From positions 1 to 33,466 of the forward strand of contig JAFMKU010000018.1 in NCBI GenBank assembly GCA_017852795.1: a stretch of DNA of 33,466 nucleotides. The letters run 5' to 3'. Made by a program: the position numbers and the translations under genes. Shown piece after piece: positions 8,113-16,602 of the stretch (positions are counted from its first letter, which is position 1; each line of letters starts with the position of its first letter). The DNA is from Candidatus Neomicrothrix sp. GTDB taxonomy: Bacteria; Actinomycetota; Acidimicrobiia; Acidimicrobiales; Aldehydirespiratoraceae. The notes under the pieces were generated by a model. The model did no database searches. It worked only from the letters and a program-made list of their open reading frames with translations, and had not been told where the DNA came from.

Positions 8113-9070
8113 CCCCGAGCAGGTACGTCTCGATTTGAGCGACCTCGCTGGTGGGCCGGTCACCATTACCGGCGCCGCCTCGTTGGGGGCTCAACGAAGC
8201 ACCCTGTTTGTCGACTACCCGGTTGCGGGCTCCAGCACTGCGGCTGTCGCCCAGATCAGCACCAGCGTGTTGCAGGCCGTTCCCACCACGCTCGAAGCCC
8301 ACATCTTGGGACTCGTTCATGCCGCGGGGGTTCCCGTACCCGAAGTGCTGACCGCAGTAGACGAACTGCCCCGCATCAAACTGCCGGCCATGGTCGTTAC
8401 CCGAGTCGACGGCGAAACCGTTCCCCGGCAGATTCTGCGAAGCCTGCCGGGCCCGGATGCCGGCCACGAACTGGCCCGGGCCTGTGGTGTGGCGATGGCC
8501 AGAATCCACGGCATCGACCCGACCCTGCTCCCGGCCTCGCTTCCATCGCCAACCAACGATGCGTTTCTCGCTACCCAAACCGAGGTGGTGAACCTGCTGA
8601 ACGAACCTCGTCCGGTGGTTCGGTACGCCATCGAATGGCTCCGTCAACATCCGATCGCCGACGTTAACCCGGTGCTGGTGCACGGCGACTTTCGCAACGG
8701 CAACTTGGCGATCGACCGGGGCCATCTCAACGCGGTGCTTGATTGGGAACTCACCCACCGAGGCGATCCGATGGAGGACCTCGCCTGGTTTTGTCTGCGG
8801 ACTTGGCGGTTCGGCAACGACCACGCCCCCGCTGGAGGTTTCGGATCCCTCGCCGCGCTCATTGAGGGTTACGAACAAGGTGGTGGAACGTTTCGCTCTG
8901 AGGCCTTTACCTGGTGGTCGATCGCCCGTTCGGTGTGGTGGGCCAACGGACTCGCAAGCCAAGGTGCGGCGTTCTCGAAGGGACTCACCGACTTGATCGT
9001 GCTCGCCGCCAGCGGTCGTCGGGTGCCCGAACTCGAATACGACCTCCTGACGCTAATCAACCAGTCCTAG
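8105..9070 (+). CDS. Phosphotransferase family protein (APH/ACAD10-11 kinase-like)
   Basis: A 321-residue kinase-like protein of the aminoglycoside phosphotransferase superfamily. Brenner's catalytic motif HGDFRNGN is at 193-200 (Asp195) and the metal-binding DxxE-like VLDWE at 211-215 (Asp213). Relatives such as LvaA and the kinase domains of ACAD10/11 phosphorylate hydroxyacyl-CoA so that phosphate can be eliminated. The N-lobe is odd: where kinases carry an ATP-binding Lys or Arg in beta-3 the sequence reads AAVAQIS (45-51), with Gln50. The ATG at 8105 lies inside the DUF6285 gene. An earlier in-frame start at 7841 would overlap that gene almost completely and is rejected. Antibiotic resistance is unlikely in this context. 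Confidence 0.83.
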   Translation: MLDPEQVRLDLSDLAGGPVTITGAASLGAQRSTLFVDYPVAGSSTAAVAQISTSVLQAVPTTLEAHILGLVHAAGVPVPEVLTAVDELPRIKLPAMVVTRVDGETVPRQILRSLPGPDAGHELARACGVAMARIHGIDPTLLPASLPSPTNDAFLATQTEVVNLLNEPRPVVRYAIEWLRQHPIADVNPVLVHGDFRNGNLAIDRGHLNAVLDWELTHRGDPMEDLAWFCLRTWRFGNDHAPAGGFGSLAALIEGYEQGGGTFRSEAFTWWSIARSVWWANGLASQGAAFSKGLTDLIVLAASGRRVPELEYDLLTLINQS

Positions 9071-9084
9071 CCCAGTTCGGGCAC

Positions 9085-9090
9085 TACGGT
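9085..9090 (+). promoter_or_regulatory. Leaderless-type promoter of the VanY-like gene (TACGGT)
   Basis: TACGGT ends 8 nt before the ATG at 9099. This supports the ATG over the TTG at 9090, which lies inside the box. Confidence 0.5.
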
Positions 9091-9098
9091 TGGACTCG

Positions 9099-10364
9099 AT
9101 GGACCATCGTGGTGTTCTTCGTTCGGCGGCCGCGATAGCGATCGTTCTTAGCCAGTTCGCGACAGCGGCTGTGGCGTCGCCGCGCACCGAAGATGCCGTC
9201 GGTACCGTGCTCAACCCCGACCAGATCAACGCAGCGTTCGACGTTGATTACCTTTTCGGCCTAACGCCGATCACCCAAACCGCCTCCATCACCGGCAACG
9301 AGTCGGTCGATGAACGGATCCGGACCGTCGCCGAACAACGCGGGTATGTCAAGCGGCCCGAAGCCGCCGGCGAGTTGGTCGACGTTGATGGGTTCCGGTT
9401 GCAGCCCAACGCGGCGGCTGCGTGGAGCGAACTCAAAGCTGCGGCCAACGCTGAAGGGATCGAACTCACGCTCACCTCCGGGTTTCGTACGACCGCCACC
9501 CAAGCGTCCATTTTCAACCGGCGACTCAATGGCACCAGCGACACTCAACTCGACACGCTGCTGGCCACCACTGCACCACCGGGTTACTCAAAGCACCACA
9601 CTGGTTTCACTATCGACCTGCGCTCTGGTCCGTACGCCCTCCACGCTTTCGCAGAGAGCACCGCGTATGAATGGCTCAGCGCCAACAACTGGGCCAACAG
9701 CAAAGCCCACGGCTGGCTTCCGAGCTATCCCGACGGGGTGATCAACGTGGGGCCCGACCCGGAACCGTGGGAGTTCGTCTGGGTGGGCACAACCAACATC
9801 ATCTGCGCCGCGTTCACACCCAGCTCTGCGAAACCGTTCTGCGACGATGAACACCCTGCGAACAGCGCGCTGACATGGATGCAGAACCATGACCAGATCT
9901 TCGGGTGCACCGCAGTGCGCTTCTGCCCCCAACAACCGTTGAGCCGCGGCGAAGCCGCGCTGATGCTCTGGCGACTCCATGGCCGCCAAATCCCGGAAAT
10001 TAACCACCCTTACCGAGACGTCATCGCCGGCACCGGAGTTGACCTCGCGGTTCGCTGGCTGTACGAACGCACGGTGCTGAACGGCACCAGCGCAACCACC
10101 TACCACCCCGACCTCAACCTCAGTCGAGGCCATTTTCTGGTCATGTTGTGGCGTTCAGCGGGTCGCCCGGTCGGCACGGTCCCGTACCCGTTCAACGACC
10201 CGGCTCAGGATCGTTACGTCGAAACTGCGGCGGCGTGGGCTGCCGAATTGGGGCTCGTCGACGGGGTTGGGTACCGCAACCTCGCCCCGAGAGTCGCCAT
10301 CACCCGCCACGACGCAGCGCTGATCTTGTACCGCTACCTGATGCTGATCCCGACCCTCAGCTAG
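9099..10364 (+). CDS. Secreted VanY-like M15 peptidase with SLH-like repeats
   Basis: A 421-residue exported protein. Residues 1-26 form a signal peptide with likely cleavage after AVA. Residues about 85-235 are an M15B/VanY D-alanyl-D-alanine carboxypeptidase-type domain: SGFRT, then SKHHTGFTID with the first His and Asp metal ligands. The closing motif reads EPWEFVWVG where EPWHFRYVG is usual, so the third metal ligand His is Glu. After a Cys-containing linker, three S-layer-homology-like repeats follow (LSRGEAALMLWRL, LSRGHFLVMLWRS, ITRHDAALILYRY), suggesting cell-surface anchoring. The role is probably peptidoglycan trimming or, if inactive, wall binding. The stop overlaps that of convergent copA by CTAG. 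Confidence 0.85.
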   Translation: MDHRGVLRSAAAIAIVLSQFATAAVASPRTEDAVGTVLNPDQINAAFDVDYLFGLTPITQTASITGNESVDERIRTVAEQRGYVKRPEAAGELVDVDGFRLQPNAAAAWSELKAAANAEGIELTLTSGFRTTATQASIFNRRLNGTSDTQLDTLLATTAPPGYSKHHTGFTIDLRSGPYALHAFAESTAYEWLSANNWANSKAHGWLPSYPDGVINVGPDPEPWEFVWVGTTNIICAAFTPSSAKPFCDDEHPANSALTWMQNHDQIFGCTAVRFCPQQPLSRGEAALMLWRLHGRQIPEINHPYRDVIAGTGVDLAVRWLYERTVLNGTSATTYHPDLNLSRGHFLVMLWRSAGRPVGTVPYPFNDPAQDRYVETAAAWAAELGLVDGVGYRNLAPRVAITRHDAALILYRYLMLIPTLS

Positions 10365-12505
10365 CGGCTTCCCGCGAACCGCCGGAGCCGCAGGCTGTTG
10401 CTCACCACAAAAATCGAGGAGCATCCCATCGCTGCCGATGCGATCATCGGGTTGAGCACGCCGACCGCGGCCAACGGGATCGCCGCTGCGTTGTAGGTAA
10501 ACGCCCAGAACAAGTTTCCTTTGATGGTGCTTAGTGTTCGCCGACTCAACGCGATGGCGTCCACCACCCCGCGAAGGTCACCGCTGACGATCGTCAGGTC
10601 CGAAGCTTCCATCGCCACGTCGGTTCCGGTGCCGAGCGCGATTCCGAGATCTGCGGTAGCTAGCGCCGGTGCGTCATTGATCCCGTCGCCAACCATCGCT
10701 ACTCGGCGCCCTTGGTCACGCAACCGCTGAATGACCGCCGCTTTTTCGTCGGGAAGAACCTCAGCAAACACCTCGCTGATCCCGACCGCGGCCGCGACCG
10801 CTTCCGCAGTGGCGCGAGTGTCACCGGTTAAAAGCACGGTGGCCATGCCGGCGTCGGTTAGCGCCGCCACCGCAGCTGCGCTTGATGGTTTGGGTTGATC
10901 ACCCACCACCAGCACGGCTTCGACGGTGTCGGTCCGGCCGGCGTACACCACGGTTCGCCCCTGACGCATCGCTTCGGTCGCCCGGGCCTCAAGGTCAGGT
11001 TCGACTGTGGCGAACAAGGCCCTCCGTCCGACCCGGACCGGACGATGCTCAACCGTGCCAACCACACCTTCCCCTGCGATCGCCCGGAACGACTCCGGGT
11101 CGATCTGCGAGGCGTCGACGACCACCCCCAACGAACGCATCCCTTCGACGATGCCGCGGGCAATGGGATGTTCACTGCGGGCTTCGACGACGGCCACGTC
11201 GGCGAGCAACTGGCGGTCACCGAACTGGTCGATCAACGTCATGACCCCGGTGGTGAGCGTCCCGGTTTTGTCGAACACGACCGTCTCAACTCGACGGGTG
11301 TCTTCAAGAACTTCTCCACCTTTGATGATGATTCCCAGCTCAGCTCCCCGGCCGGTGCCGACCAGCACACCGAGCGGAGTGGCTAAACCCAGCGCGCAGG
11401 GACAGGAAATGATCAATACCGCCACCGCAGCTGTCACCGCTTCTGACGTCGAACCCCCGAACAGCAACCAGCTAGCCAAGGTAGCCAACGAAACCAGAAT
11501 GACGATGGGCACAAACACCGACGCGATCCGGTCGGCAAGGCGCTGAATCTCGGCCCGACCTCCCTGCGCGGCTTCCACCAACGCAATGATTTGAGCCAGC
11601 GCAGTTTGCGAACCAACCTGTGTCGCTTCCACCGTCAACGTGCCGTCGGTACACACCGTGGCCCCGATCACTTCATCGCCAGGCCCGACATCAACCGGGA
11701 CCGATTCGCCGGTCACCATCGAGAAATCGACCGCGGCTCGCCCGTCAACCACTTGACCGTCGCAGGCAATTTTGCCTCCCGGCCGCACCACAAAATGGTC
11801 GCCTACCTGCAAGTCGGCGGTCGCCACCCAGCGGCCATCTACCAGTTCCGCTTCGGGAACCCCCAGCTCGACCAACGCCCGGATCGCCGCACCGGACCGG
11901 CGCCGAGCCGACGTCTCAATCCAACGACCAAGCAGGATCAACGTGACGATCATGCCCGCGGTTTCGAAATAAACGTGGCCGCCCGCATCTCGCAGCAAAG
12001 CCACCGACGACCAGGTCCAGGCGGCGAGCGTTCCCAATGAGACCAGCGTGTCCATCGTCAAGGTGCGGTGGCGTAAACCAACCCATGCCTTCTGGTGAAA
12101 AACCATCCCCGGCCAGAACACCACCGGAGTGACCAGCGCCGCCACCAGCCAACGCCAGCCAGCGAACTGCACACCCGGCACCATGGAAAGCACCATCGCC
12201 GGCACGGTTAGTGCCGTTGAAACCAGAAAGCGGGTTCGCAACCCCGCAGCCCTCGTCTGCTCGGAACGGTCACGATCACCATCGGTTTCGACGGTGTAGC
12301 CCAGCGCTTCGATAGCCGCGACCAACGAGGCGTCACCCACCTCGCCGTCATGGATCACCGTGGCCCGGGCAGTGGCGAAATTGACTCGGGCATCGCTGAC
12401 CCCGGTCATGTCGGCCAACGCGGTCTGCACCCGACTGGCGCAACCCGCGCAGGTCATTCCGCCGACGGTCAGCTCGCTTCGTGTCCGCAACGCCCCAGCA
12501 GCCAT
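10361..12505 (-). CDS. copA: Copper-translocating P1B-type ATPase
   Basis: Exports Cu(I) across the cytoplasmic membrane at the cost of ATP. The 714-residue protein has one N-terminal heavy-metal domain (GMTCAGC, Cys19 and Cys22), the actuator motif TGES, the transmembrane CPC at 368-370, phosphorylation motif DKTGT with Asp412, SEHP, GDGINDAPAL, and the final MGCSS helix. CPC plus the late YN and MxxSS motifs define the P1B-1 copper group. The minus-strand ATG at 12505 has TAGGAT ending 6 nt upstream and also AAAGG at the same place, so leaderless or Shine-Dalgarno initiation are both possible. No CsoR regulator or CopZ chaperone gene is adjacent, so control is not visible here. Confidence 0.96.
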   Translation of the reverse strand: MAAGALRTRSELTVGGMTCAGCASRVQTALADMTGVSDARVNFATARATVIHDGEVGDASLVAAIEALGYTVETDGDRDRSEQTRAAGLRTRFLVSTALTVPAMVLSMVPGVQFAGWRWLVAALVTPVVFWPGMVFHQKAWVGLRHRTLTMDTLVSLGTLAAWTWSSVALLRDAGGHVYFETAGMIVTLILLGRWIETSARRRSGAAIRALVELGVPEAELVDGRWVATADLQVGDHFVVRPGGKIACDGQVVDGRAAVDFSMVTGESVPVDVGPGDEVIGATVCTDGTLTVEATQVGSQTALAQIIALVEAAQGGRAEIQRLADRIASVFVPIVILVSLATLASWLLFGGSTSEAVTAAVAVLIISCPCALGLATPLGVLVGTGRGAELGIIIKGGEVLEDTRRVETVVFDKTGTLTTGVMTLIDQFGDRQLLADVAVVEARSEHPIARGIVEGMRSLGVVVDASQIDPESFRAIAGEGVVGTVEHRPVRVGRRALFATVEPDLEARATEAMRQGRTVVYAGRTDTVEAVLVVGDQPKPSSAAAVAALTDAGMATVLLTGDTRATAEAVAAAVGISEVFAEVLPDEKAAVIQRLRDQGRRVAMVGDGINDAPALATADLGIALGTGTDVAMEASDLTIVSGDLRGVVDAIALSRRTLSTIKGNLFWAFTYNAAAIPLAAVGVLNPMIASAAMGCSSIFVVSNSLRLRRFAGSR

Positions 12506-12511
12506 CCTTTG

Positions 12512-12517
12512 ATCCTA
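12512..12517 (-). promoter_or_regulatory. Promoter box of copA (TAGGAT on minus strand)
   Basis: TAGGAT reads on the minus strand and ends 6 nt before the copA ATG. The divergent SelO box is only 23 bp away, so the two genes share a 47-bp back-to-back promoter region. Confidence 0.5.
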
Positions 12518-12540
12518 CTGAGAAGCCGGGCTCGGCGGCC

Positions 12541-12546
12541 TAAGCT
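12541..12546 (+). promoter_or_regulatory. Leaderless-type promoter of selO (TAAGCT)
   Basis: TAAGCT ends 6 nt before the GTG at 12553, fixing that start. Confidence 0.5.
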
Positions 12547-12552
12547 GACGGG

Positions 12553-14157
12553 GTGGCTTCGACGCTGTCTGACCTGCGCTTCGATAACCGTTTCACCGCG
12601 GACCTTCCCGCTGACCCCGTTTCTAGCGTCCAAAGCCGTCAGGTTGCGGGTGCAGGGTACAGCCGGGTCACGCCGCGCCAGCCCGGAAAACCTTCGCTGT
12701 TGGCCACCTCAGCCGAGATGGTTCACGAACTCGGGTTGCTCCCGGACACGGTAGCGAGCGACGACTTCCTGCTGGCGGTTTCCGGTGGGGTGCTGCCTGC
12801 GGACGCCGACCCATACGCCGCCTGCTACGGCGGTCACCAGTTTGGGAACTGGGCCGGTCAACTCGGCGATGGTCGGGCCATCACGCTCGGCGAGATCGTG
12901 ACCGGAGCCGGGCACCGCCACACGCTGCAACTCAAAGGAGCGGGTCCCACCCCGTACAGCCGGGGGGCTGACGGGTTGGCGGTGCTGCGAAGCTCCGTCC
13001 GGGAGTTTCTGTGCAGCGAAGCCATGCATCACCTGGGCGTCCCGACTACCCGAGCGCTGAGCTTGGCCCTGACCGGCGACCCGGTCATGCGCGACATGTT
13101 TTACGACGGCAACCCGGAATGGGAACCCGGCGCGGTGGTCTGCCGGGTAGCTCCGTCATTCATCCGGTTCGGGAACTTTGAGATCTTTGCGTCTCGAGGC
13201 GATCACACCAACTTGCGAACGTTGGCCGATCACGCTATCACCCTGCATTTTCCTGAACTTGTCGATGGCCGCCACCAGCTCACCGCCGATGACTACGTCT
13301 CCTGGTTCACCGAGGTTGCTCGACGCACCGCCACCATGATCGTCGAATGGCAGCGGGTTGGTTTCGTGCATGGGGTGATGAACACCGACAACATGTCGAT
13401 TCACGGCCTCACCATCGACTACGGGCCGTACGGATGGTTGGAAGACTACGACCCTGGTTGGACGCCGAACACCACCGATCGCCAGTTCAAGCGATACCGG
13501 TACAGCGCACAACCCCACATCGGCCAGTGGAACCTGACCCAGTTGGCCAACGCCATCTATCCGCTGGTGGGAGCCGCCGAAGGGCTCCAGGCCGGGCTCG
13601 AAACCTACGTCTCGACGTTTAACGAACAGTGGGCGTCGATGATGGCAGCCAAGCTCGGGCTTGTCGGGGCCGATACCGAAGCTGTTTCGGGGCTGGTGCA
13701 GCGCCTCTTGGAGATCCTGCCCCGCACCGAAACCGACATGACGTTGTTCTTTCGAGAACTGGGTTCGGTAGAAACCGCGGAAGCGGTCGAACCCGAGCAG
13801 CGCCTCGCTCCCCTGCTCGATGCCTATTATCGCCCCGATGAACTCACCGGCGATCTTCGAGCCGAAACGTTGGCTTGGCTCGACGACTACGCCGCTTGCG
13901 CTCGCCGTCACCAGCTCAACGATCAGCAGCGTCACGAAGCGATGAGTCGAGTGAACCCTCGGGTGGTGTTGCGCAACTATCTCGCTCAGGTGGCCATCGA
14001 CCGGGCTAGCGACGGTGACCCGTCCGGTATCCACGAACTGCTTGAGGTGCTTCGGCACCCCTATGACGACCAACCTGGATGCGAACGGTTCGCTGAGAAA
14101 CGACCAGAATGGGCTCGTAGCCGACCCGGTTGTTCGATGCTTAGCTGTTCAAGCTGA
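12553..14157 (+). CDS. selO: Protein adenylyltransferase SelO (YdiU/UPF0061 family)
   Basis: Pseudokinase-fold enzyme that transfers AMP from ATP to Ser, Thr or Tyr of target proteins, linked to redox stress in E. coli. The 534-residue length is normal. Family blocks include YGGHQFGNWAGQLGDGRA, LQLKGAGPTPYSRGADG, the VAPSFIRFGNFE segment, and HGVMNTDN with catalytic Asp near 279 followed by the DYGPYGWLEDYDP metal-binding segment. The C-terminus RPGCSMLSCSS carries the redox-active Cys pair; the penultimate Cys occupies the place of selenocysteine in animal SelO. No UGA recoding is needed. The end overlaps the convergent C26 peptidase gene by 17 bp. Confidence 0.95.
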   Translation: MASTLSDLRFDNRFTADLPADPVSSVQSRQVAGAGYSRVTPRQPGKPSLLATSAEMVHELGLLPDTVASDDFLLAVSGGVLPADADPYAACYGGHQFGNWAGQLGDGRAITLGEIVTGAGHRHTLQLKGAGPTPYSRGADGLAVLRSSVREFLCSEAMHHLGVPTTRALSLALTGDPVMRDMFYDGNPEWEPGAVVCRVAPSFIRFGNFEIFASRGDHTNLRTLADHAITLHFPELVDGRHQLTADDYVSWFTEVARRTATMIVEWQRVGFVHGVMNTDNMSIHGLTIDYGPYGWLEDYDPGWTPNTTDRQFKRYRYSAQPHIGQWNLTQLANAIYPLVGAAEGLQAGLETYVSTFNEQWASMMAAKLGLVGADTEAVSGLVQRLLEILPRTETDMTLFFRELGSVETAEAVEPEQRLAPLLDAYYRPDELTGDLRAETLAWLDDYAACARRHQLNDQQRHEAMSRVNPRVVLRNYLAQVAIDRASDGDPSGIHELLEVLRHPYDDQPGCERFAEKRPEWARSRPGCSMLSCSS

Positions 14158-14890
14158 CCCGGCAAACGTCGACCAGCCATTCGATTGCCGGATCGGAACC
14201 ACCGAGCAGCTCGGGATGCCATTGCACCCCCAGCACCCGCCGATTTGTGACTTCGATCGCTTCGATCAGCCCGTCATCAGGTCCACCGTCGACGATGCCG
14301 ACCCCGACCACACCCTCACCGAGCCGATCTAGGCCTTGGTGGTGCAGGCTGTTGACCGGGGTTCGGTCACCAAACACCCGATGAGCTGCCGAACCCGGTG
14401 TGAACACCACATCATGCAGCCGGTAGTCGAGGGTTTGGTTCTTGTCGAAATGCGCGGGAAGGTACTGATGGAGTGTCCCACCGCAGTGCACGTTGATGAT
14501 CTGACAACCCCGGCAGATTCCCAGCACCGGCAGGTCATGTTCTAGCGCCCGTCCCAGAAGCTCCAGTTCGTAGCGGTCCCGCTGCAGGTCCGGAGTTTCG
14601 GCTTTCGGATGTGGCGCCTGCCCGTAGCGACTGGACGCGACGTCGACCCCTCCGCTGAGCACAAGGCCGTCGAGACGCTCAAGGATCTCCAACGGCGTAT
14701 CGAGCGGTATCCACACGGGAAGACCACCGGCTCGCAGCACCGCGCGGGCATAGTCGGCAAAGAACACGTCGATCTGCAACGGCCGGATCGCTTCGATCAT
14801 GCCGTCGAGTTGCGCCGCTACGTGTTGTTCGCCGGTGATTCCAATCAGCGGGGTCATGGCCAGCATGCTAGGGCCGCCGGTGGGGTTCAT
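14141..14890 (-). CDS. Gamma-glutamyl-gamma-aminobutyrate hydrolase-like peptidase C26
   Basis: Class I glutamine-amidotransferase-like hydrolase of 249 residues, related to PuuD, which removes glutamate from gamma-glutamyl compounds such as those of polyamine breakdown. The nucleophile elbow GICRGCQ has Cys126, and the WHPE segment supplies His225 and Glu227. The N-terminus PLIGIT and the LSGGVDV loop are typical. The ATG at 14890 overlaps the stop of the upstream EamA gene (ATGA), which supports this start over internal ATG codons. No puuA or other polyamine genes are nearby, so the substrate is uncertain. The paired EamA transporter may handle the same small molecule. Confidence 0.88.
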   Translation of the reverse strand: MNPTGGPSMLAMTPLIGITGEQHVAAQLDGMIEAIRPLQIDVFFADYARAVLRAGGLPVWIPLDTPLEILERLDGLVLSGGVDVASSRYGQAPHPKAETPDLQRDRYELELLGRALEHDLPVLGICRGCQIINVHCGGTLHQYLPAHFDKNQTLDYRLHDVVFTPGSAAHRVFGDRTPVNSLHHQGLDRLGEGVVGVGIVDGGPDDGLIEAIEVTNRRVLGVQWHPELLGGSDPAIEWLVDVCRVSLNS

Positions 14891-15777
14891 CCACGACTGG
14901 TGTGGGGTTCCGGTACGGCGTCGCGAGACTGGGTGGTAAGCCAGATCACCGCCGAAAAAATCACGGCTCCACCGATCAGGGTACGAGCCGCCGGTACTTC
15001 ACTGAACGCCAACCAAACCCAGACCGGACCTAGCACCACCTCGGACAGAAGCAGCAGCGTGGCGTCCGGTGCCGGAACCACTTTCTGTGCATGGTTAAAA
15101 AACGGCAACGGCAGACCAATCAGTGCCGACCCGGCGAACAACCCAATCATCATGTCGTGGGTTGAGACGTCTAACCCGGGACCGGACAAGGAAACCAGCA
15201 TGCCGGTAGCCATGGTCACGATCGCGGCGATCACCACCGGAACCATCGGGTCGGCGCTCGGTGCTGAACGGATCAGGGTGGAGTACAGGCCGAAACCGAT
15301 CGGGATCACCATGACGACCAGCAGCGCCCAACCGATCCCAGAATCGAGTCCGGACGAAACCATGATGACCACCCCGATCACGGCTGCGACCGCGGCCACC
15401 ATCGCGTTGCGTTCAATTCGTTCTTTCAGCAGGATCCAACTAAACGCGGCCGCACCGACCGGTGCAACCGCCTGAAACAGCAACACGAAGGCGGCGTCGG
15501 CGTGGCTCAAGGAAACAATGAACGAGATCATCATGGCGCCGAGCAGCGCCCCAGCCGCGACATGGCTGAAACTGGTCTCTCGCACGACCGCTCCGAGGTC
15601 ACGGCGATAGTTCCAGAGCAGCACCGGAGTGACCGCCAGGAATGCCCCGAGCCCCCGAAACGTCAGATACTGCCAGGCGTCAACGTTGTCGGTAGCCCGA
15701 AAGAACAAAGCCCCGAAACTGAACACCACACCGGTGAGCAACACAACGACCGCCCCAGAACGTCGGGTCAGTGCCAC
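14887..15777 (-). CDS. EamA/DMT-family transporter
   Basis: Integral membrane protein of 296 residues with about ten hydrophobic segments arranged as two EamA repeats. The conserved ends of repeats are visible (SWILLKERIERNAMVAAVAA and the GPVWVWLAFSEVP region). Members of the drug/metabolite transporter superfamily export amino acids, nucleosides or other small metabolites. The start is a GTG with GGGGAG about 9 nt upstream. The stop overlaps the C26 peptidase start (ATGA), so transporter and peptidase are translationally coupled. Substrate unknown. Confidence 0.88.
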   Translation of the reverse strand: MALTRRSGAVVVLLTGVVFSFGALFFRATDNVDAWQYLTFRGLGAFLAVTPVLLWNYRRDLGAVVRETSFSHVAAGALLGAMMISFIVSLSHADAAFVLLFQAVAPVGAAAFSWILLKERIERNAMVAAVAAVIGVVIMVSSGLDSGIGWALLVVMVIPIGFGLYSTLIRSAPSADPMVPVVIAAIVTMATGMLVSLSGPGLDVSTHDMMIGLFAGSALIGLPLPFFNHAQKVVPAPDATLLLLSEVVLGPVWVWLAFSEVPAARTLIGGAVIFSAVIWLTTQSRDAVPEPHTSRG

Positions 15778-15904
15778 CGTTCAGCGCTCCCCGACCTGAC
15801 CGGTGTGTTCCACCTCACTGGTTGGCAATCCCACGGGCCCTCCTTGGGTGGAGCGAGACCGCCCGCAGCATACCTGAGGTGAGTTACCGGCCAAAGATCC
15901 CAAA

Positions 15905-16549
15905 TCAGGGCAGCTTGGCGACCACATCACCGTGACGGATCTCCCCCGGTACCAGCACTCGGGCGTTGATCCCCCGCAGATGCAGTTGCTTACCGAGGTC
16001 CGAGTTGACCAACCGGTGAGCGTCAAGCCCGAACCGTTCCGTGAATTTCGAACAGCCGTTGTGTGGTTCTTCGGTCACCTCGATGACCGCGCCTCGCCAC
16101 TGCGCGGCCGGTTGTCCGGTCTGTTGATACTCGTCGCTGCTTTCCAGGGGCGACTCGCCGATACTGAGCCGAGTCCCGGCTGGAACGTTCTGTTCGCTCA
16201 AGTCAAGATCGACGATCAGCTGGTCACCGGCGAGCGGCATTCGGTCGGGTTGTTGTGCGACCACCGCAAGGAACCGGCTGTTCATCACGTTGAGTTGCAT
16301 CAACGGATGGGCGCCACCGTCGTCGCTGCGGCTTGAGGGGCGATGACGCCAGTTGTCCCCGGCCAGCCCCTCTTCGGTGTTGAGATGACCGGCGCGGAGC
16401 ACAACCCGTTCGTTTTCGGCGGGCCGCTGCACGATAAGTTCCAGCGTCCCTTGGTGCTGAGGCGAGGCACGCACATGGTCAAGTGCCGCCAGGAGCTGTT
16501 CGGTGGTGAGCGGTTCTGGTCTCGTTTGGGATGGATCAGCGCCGGACAT
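15905..16549 (-). CDS. MOSC domain-containing protein
   Basis: A 214-residue protein with a MOSC (molybdenum cofactor sulfurase C-terminal) beta-barrel. The diagnostic Cys lies at 166 in PHNGCSKFTERFG. Upstream are LRAGHLNTEEGLAGDNW and the NVMNSRFL block found in stand-alone MOSC proteins of the YiiM type. Some relatives (YiiM, mARC) bind molybdenum cofactor and reduce N-hydroxylated compounds. The first 35 residues are a helical extension. The ATG at 16549 lies 6 nt after a minus-strand TAGGCT box. No molybdenum genes are adjacent. Confidence 0.87.
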   Translation of the reverse strand: MSGADPSQTRPEPLTTEQLLAALDHVRASPQHQGTLELIVQRPAENERVVLRAGHLNTEEGLAGDNWRHRPSSRSDDGGAHPLMQLNVMNSRFLAVVAQQPDRMPLAGDQLIVDLDLSEQNVPAGTRLSIGESPLESSDEYQQTGQPAAQWRGAVIEVTEEPHNGCSKFTERFGLDAHRLVNSDLGKQLHLRGINARVLVPGEIRHGDVVAKLP

Positions 16550-16555
16550 CCCCCC

Positions 16556-16561
16556 AGCCTA
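16556..16561 (-). promoter_or_regulatory. Leaderless-type promoter of the MOSC gene (TAGGCT)
   Basis: TAGGCT on the minus strand ends 6 nt before the ATG at 16549; the spacer is six G residues, which could also act as a weak Shine-Dalgarno. Confidence 0.45.
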
Positions 16562-16602
16562 AACCCGTCGTGGCGAGCTACCAGAGTTCTTGGGCTATTC
16601 GG

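Noticed and set aside
7991-8962. 323-codon minus-strand frame opposite the kinase gene
   Set aside because: Shadow of the APH-like gene; no recognisable fold or start context.
8105-9070. Aminoglycoside resistance gene
   Set aside because: The APH-like fold is shared with acyl-CoA and homoserine kinases; the DUF6285 partner and the enoyl-CoA isomerase point to metabolism.
13156-14073. 305-codon minus-strand frame opposite selO
   Set aside because: Antisense shadow of a strongly conserved selO sequence.
14609-15475. 288-codon plus-strand frame across the C26 peptidase and EamA genes
   Set aside because: Low-complexity Thr/Ala/Ile-rich shadow opposite two coupled genes.
15778-15904. Possible small gene in the 127-bp gap between EamA and MOSC genes
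   Set aside because: The only frame through it overlaps the MOSC gene antisense-free but shares its 3' coding region in another frame, with no start signal; the gap more likely holds the EamA promoter (minus-strand TATGCT near 15868).
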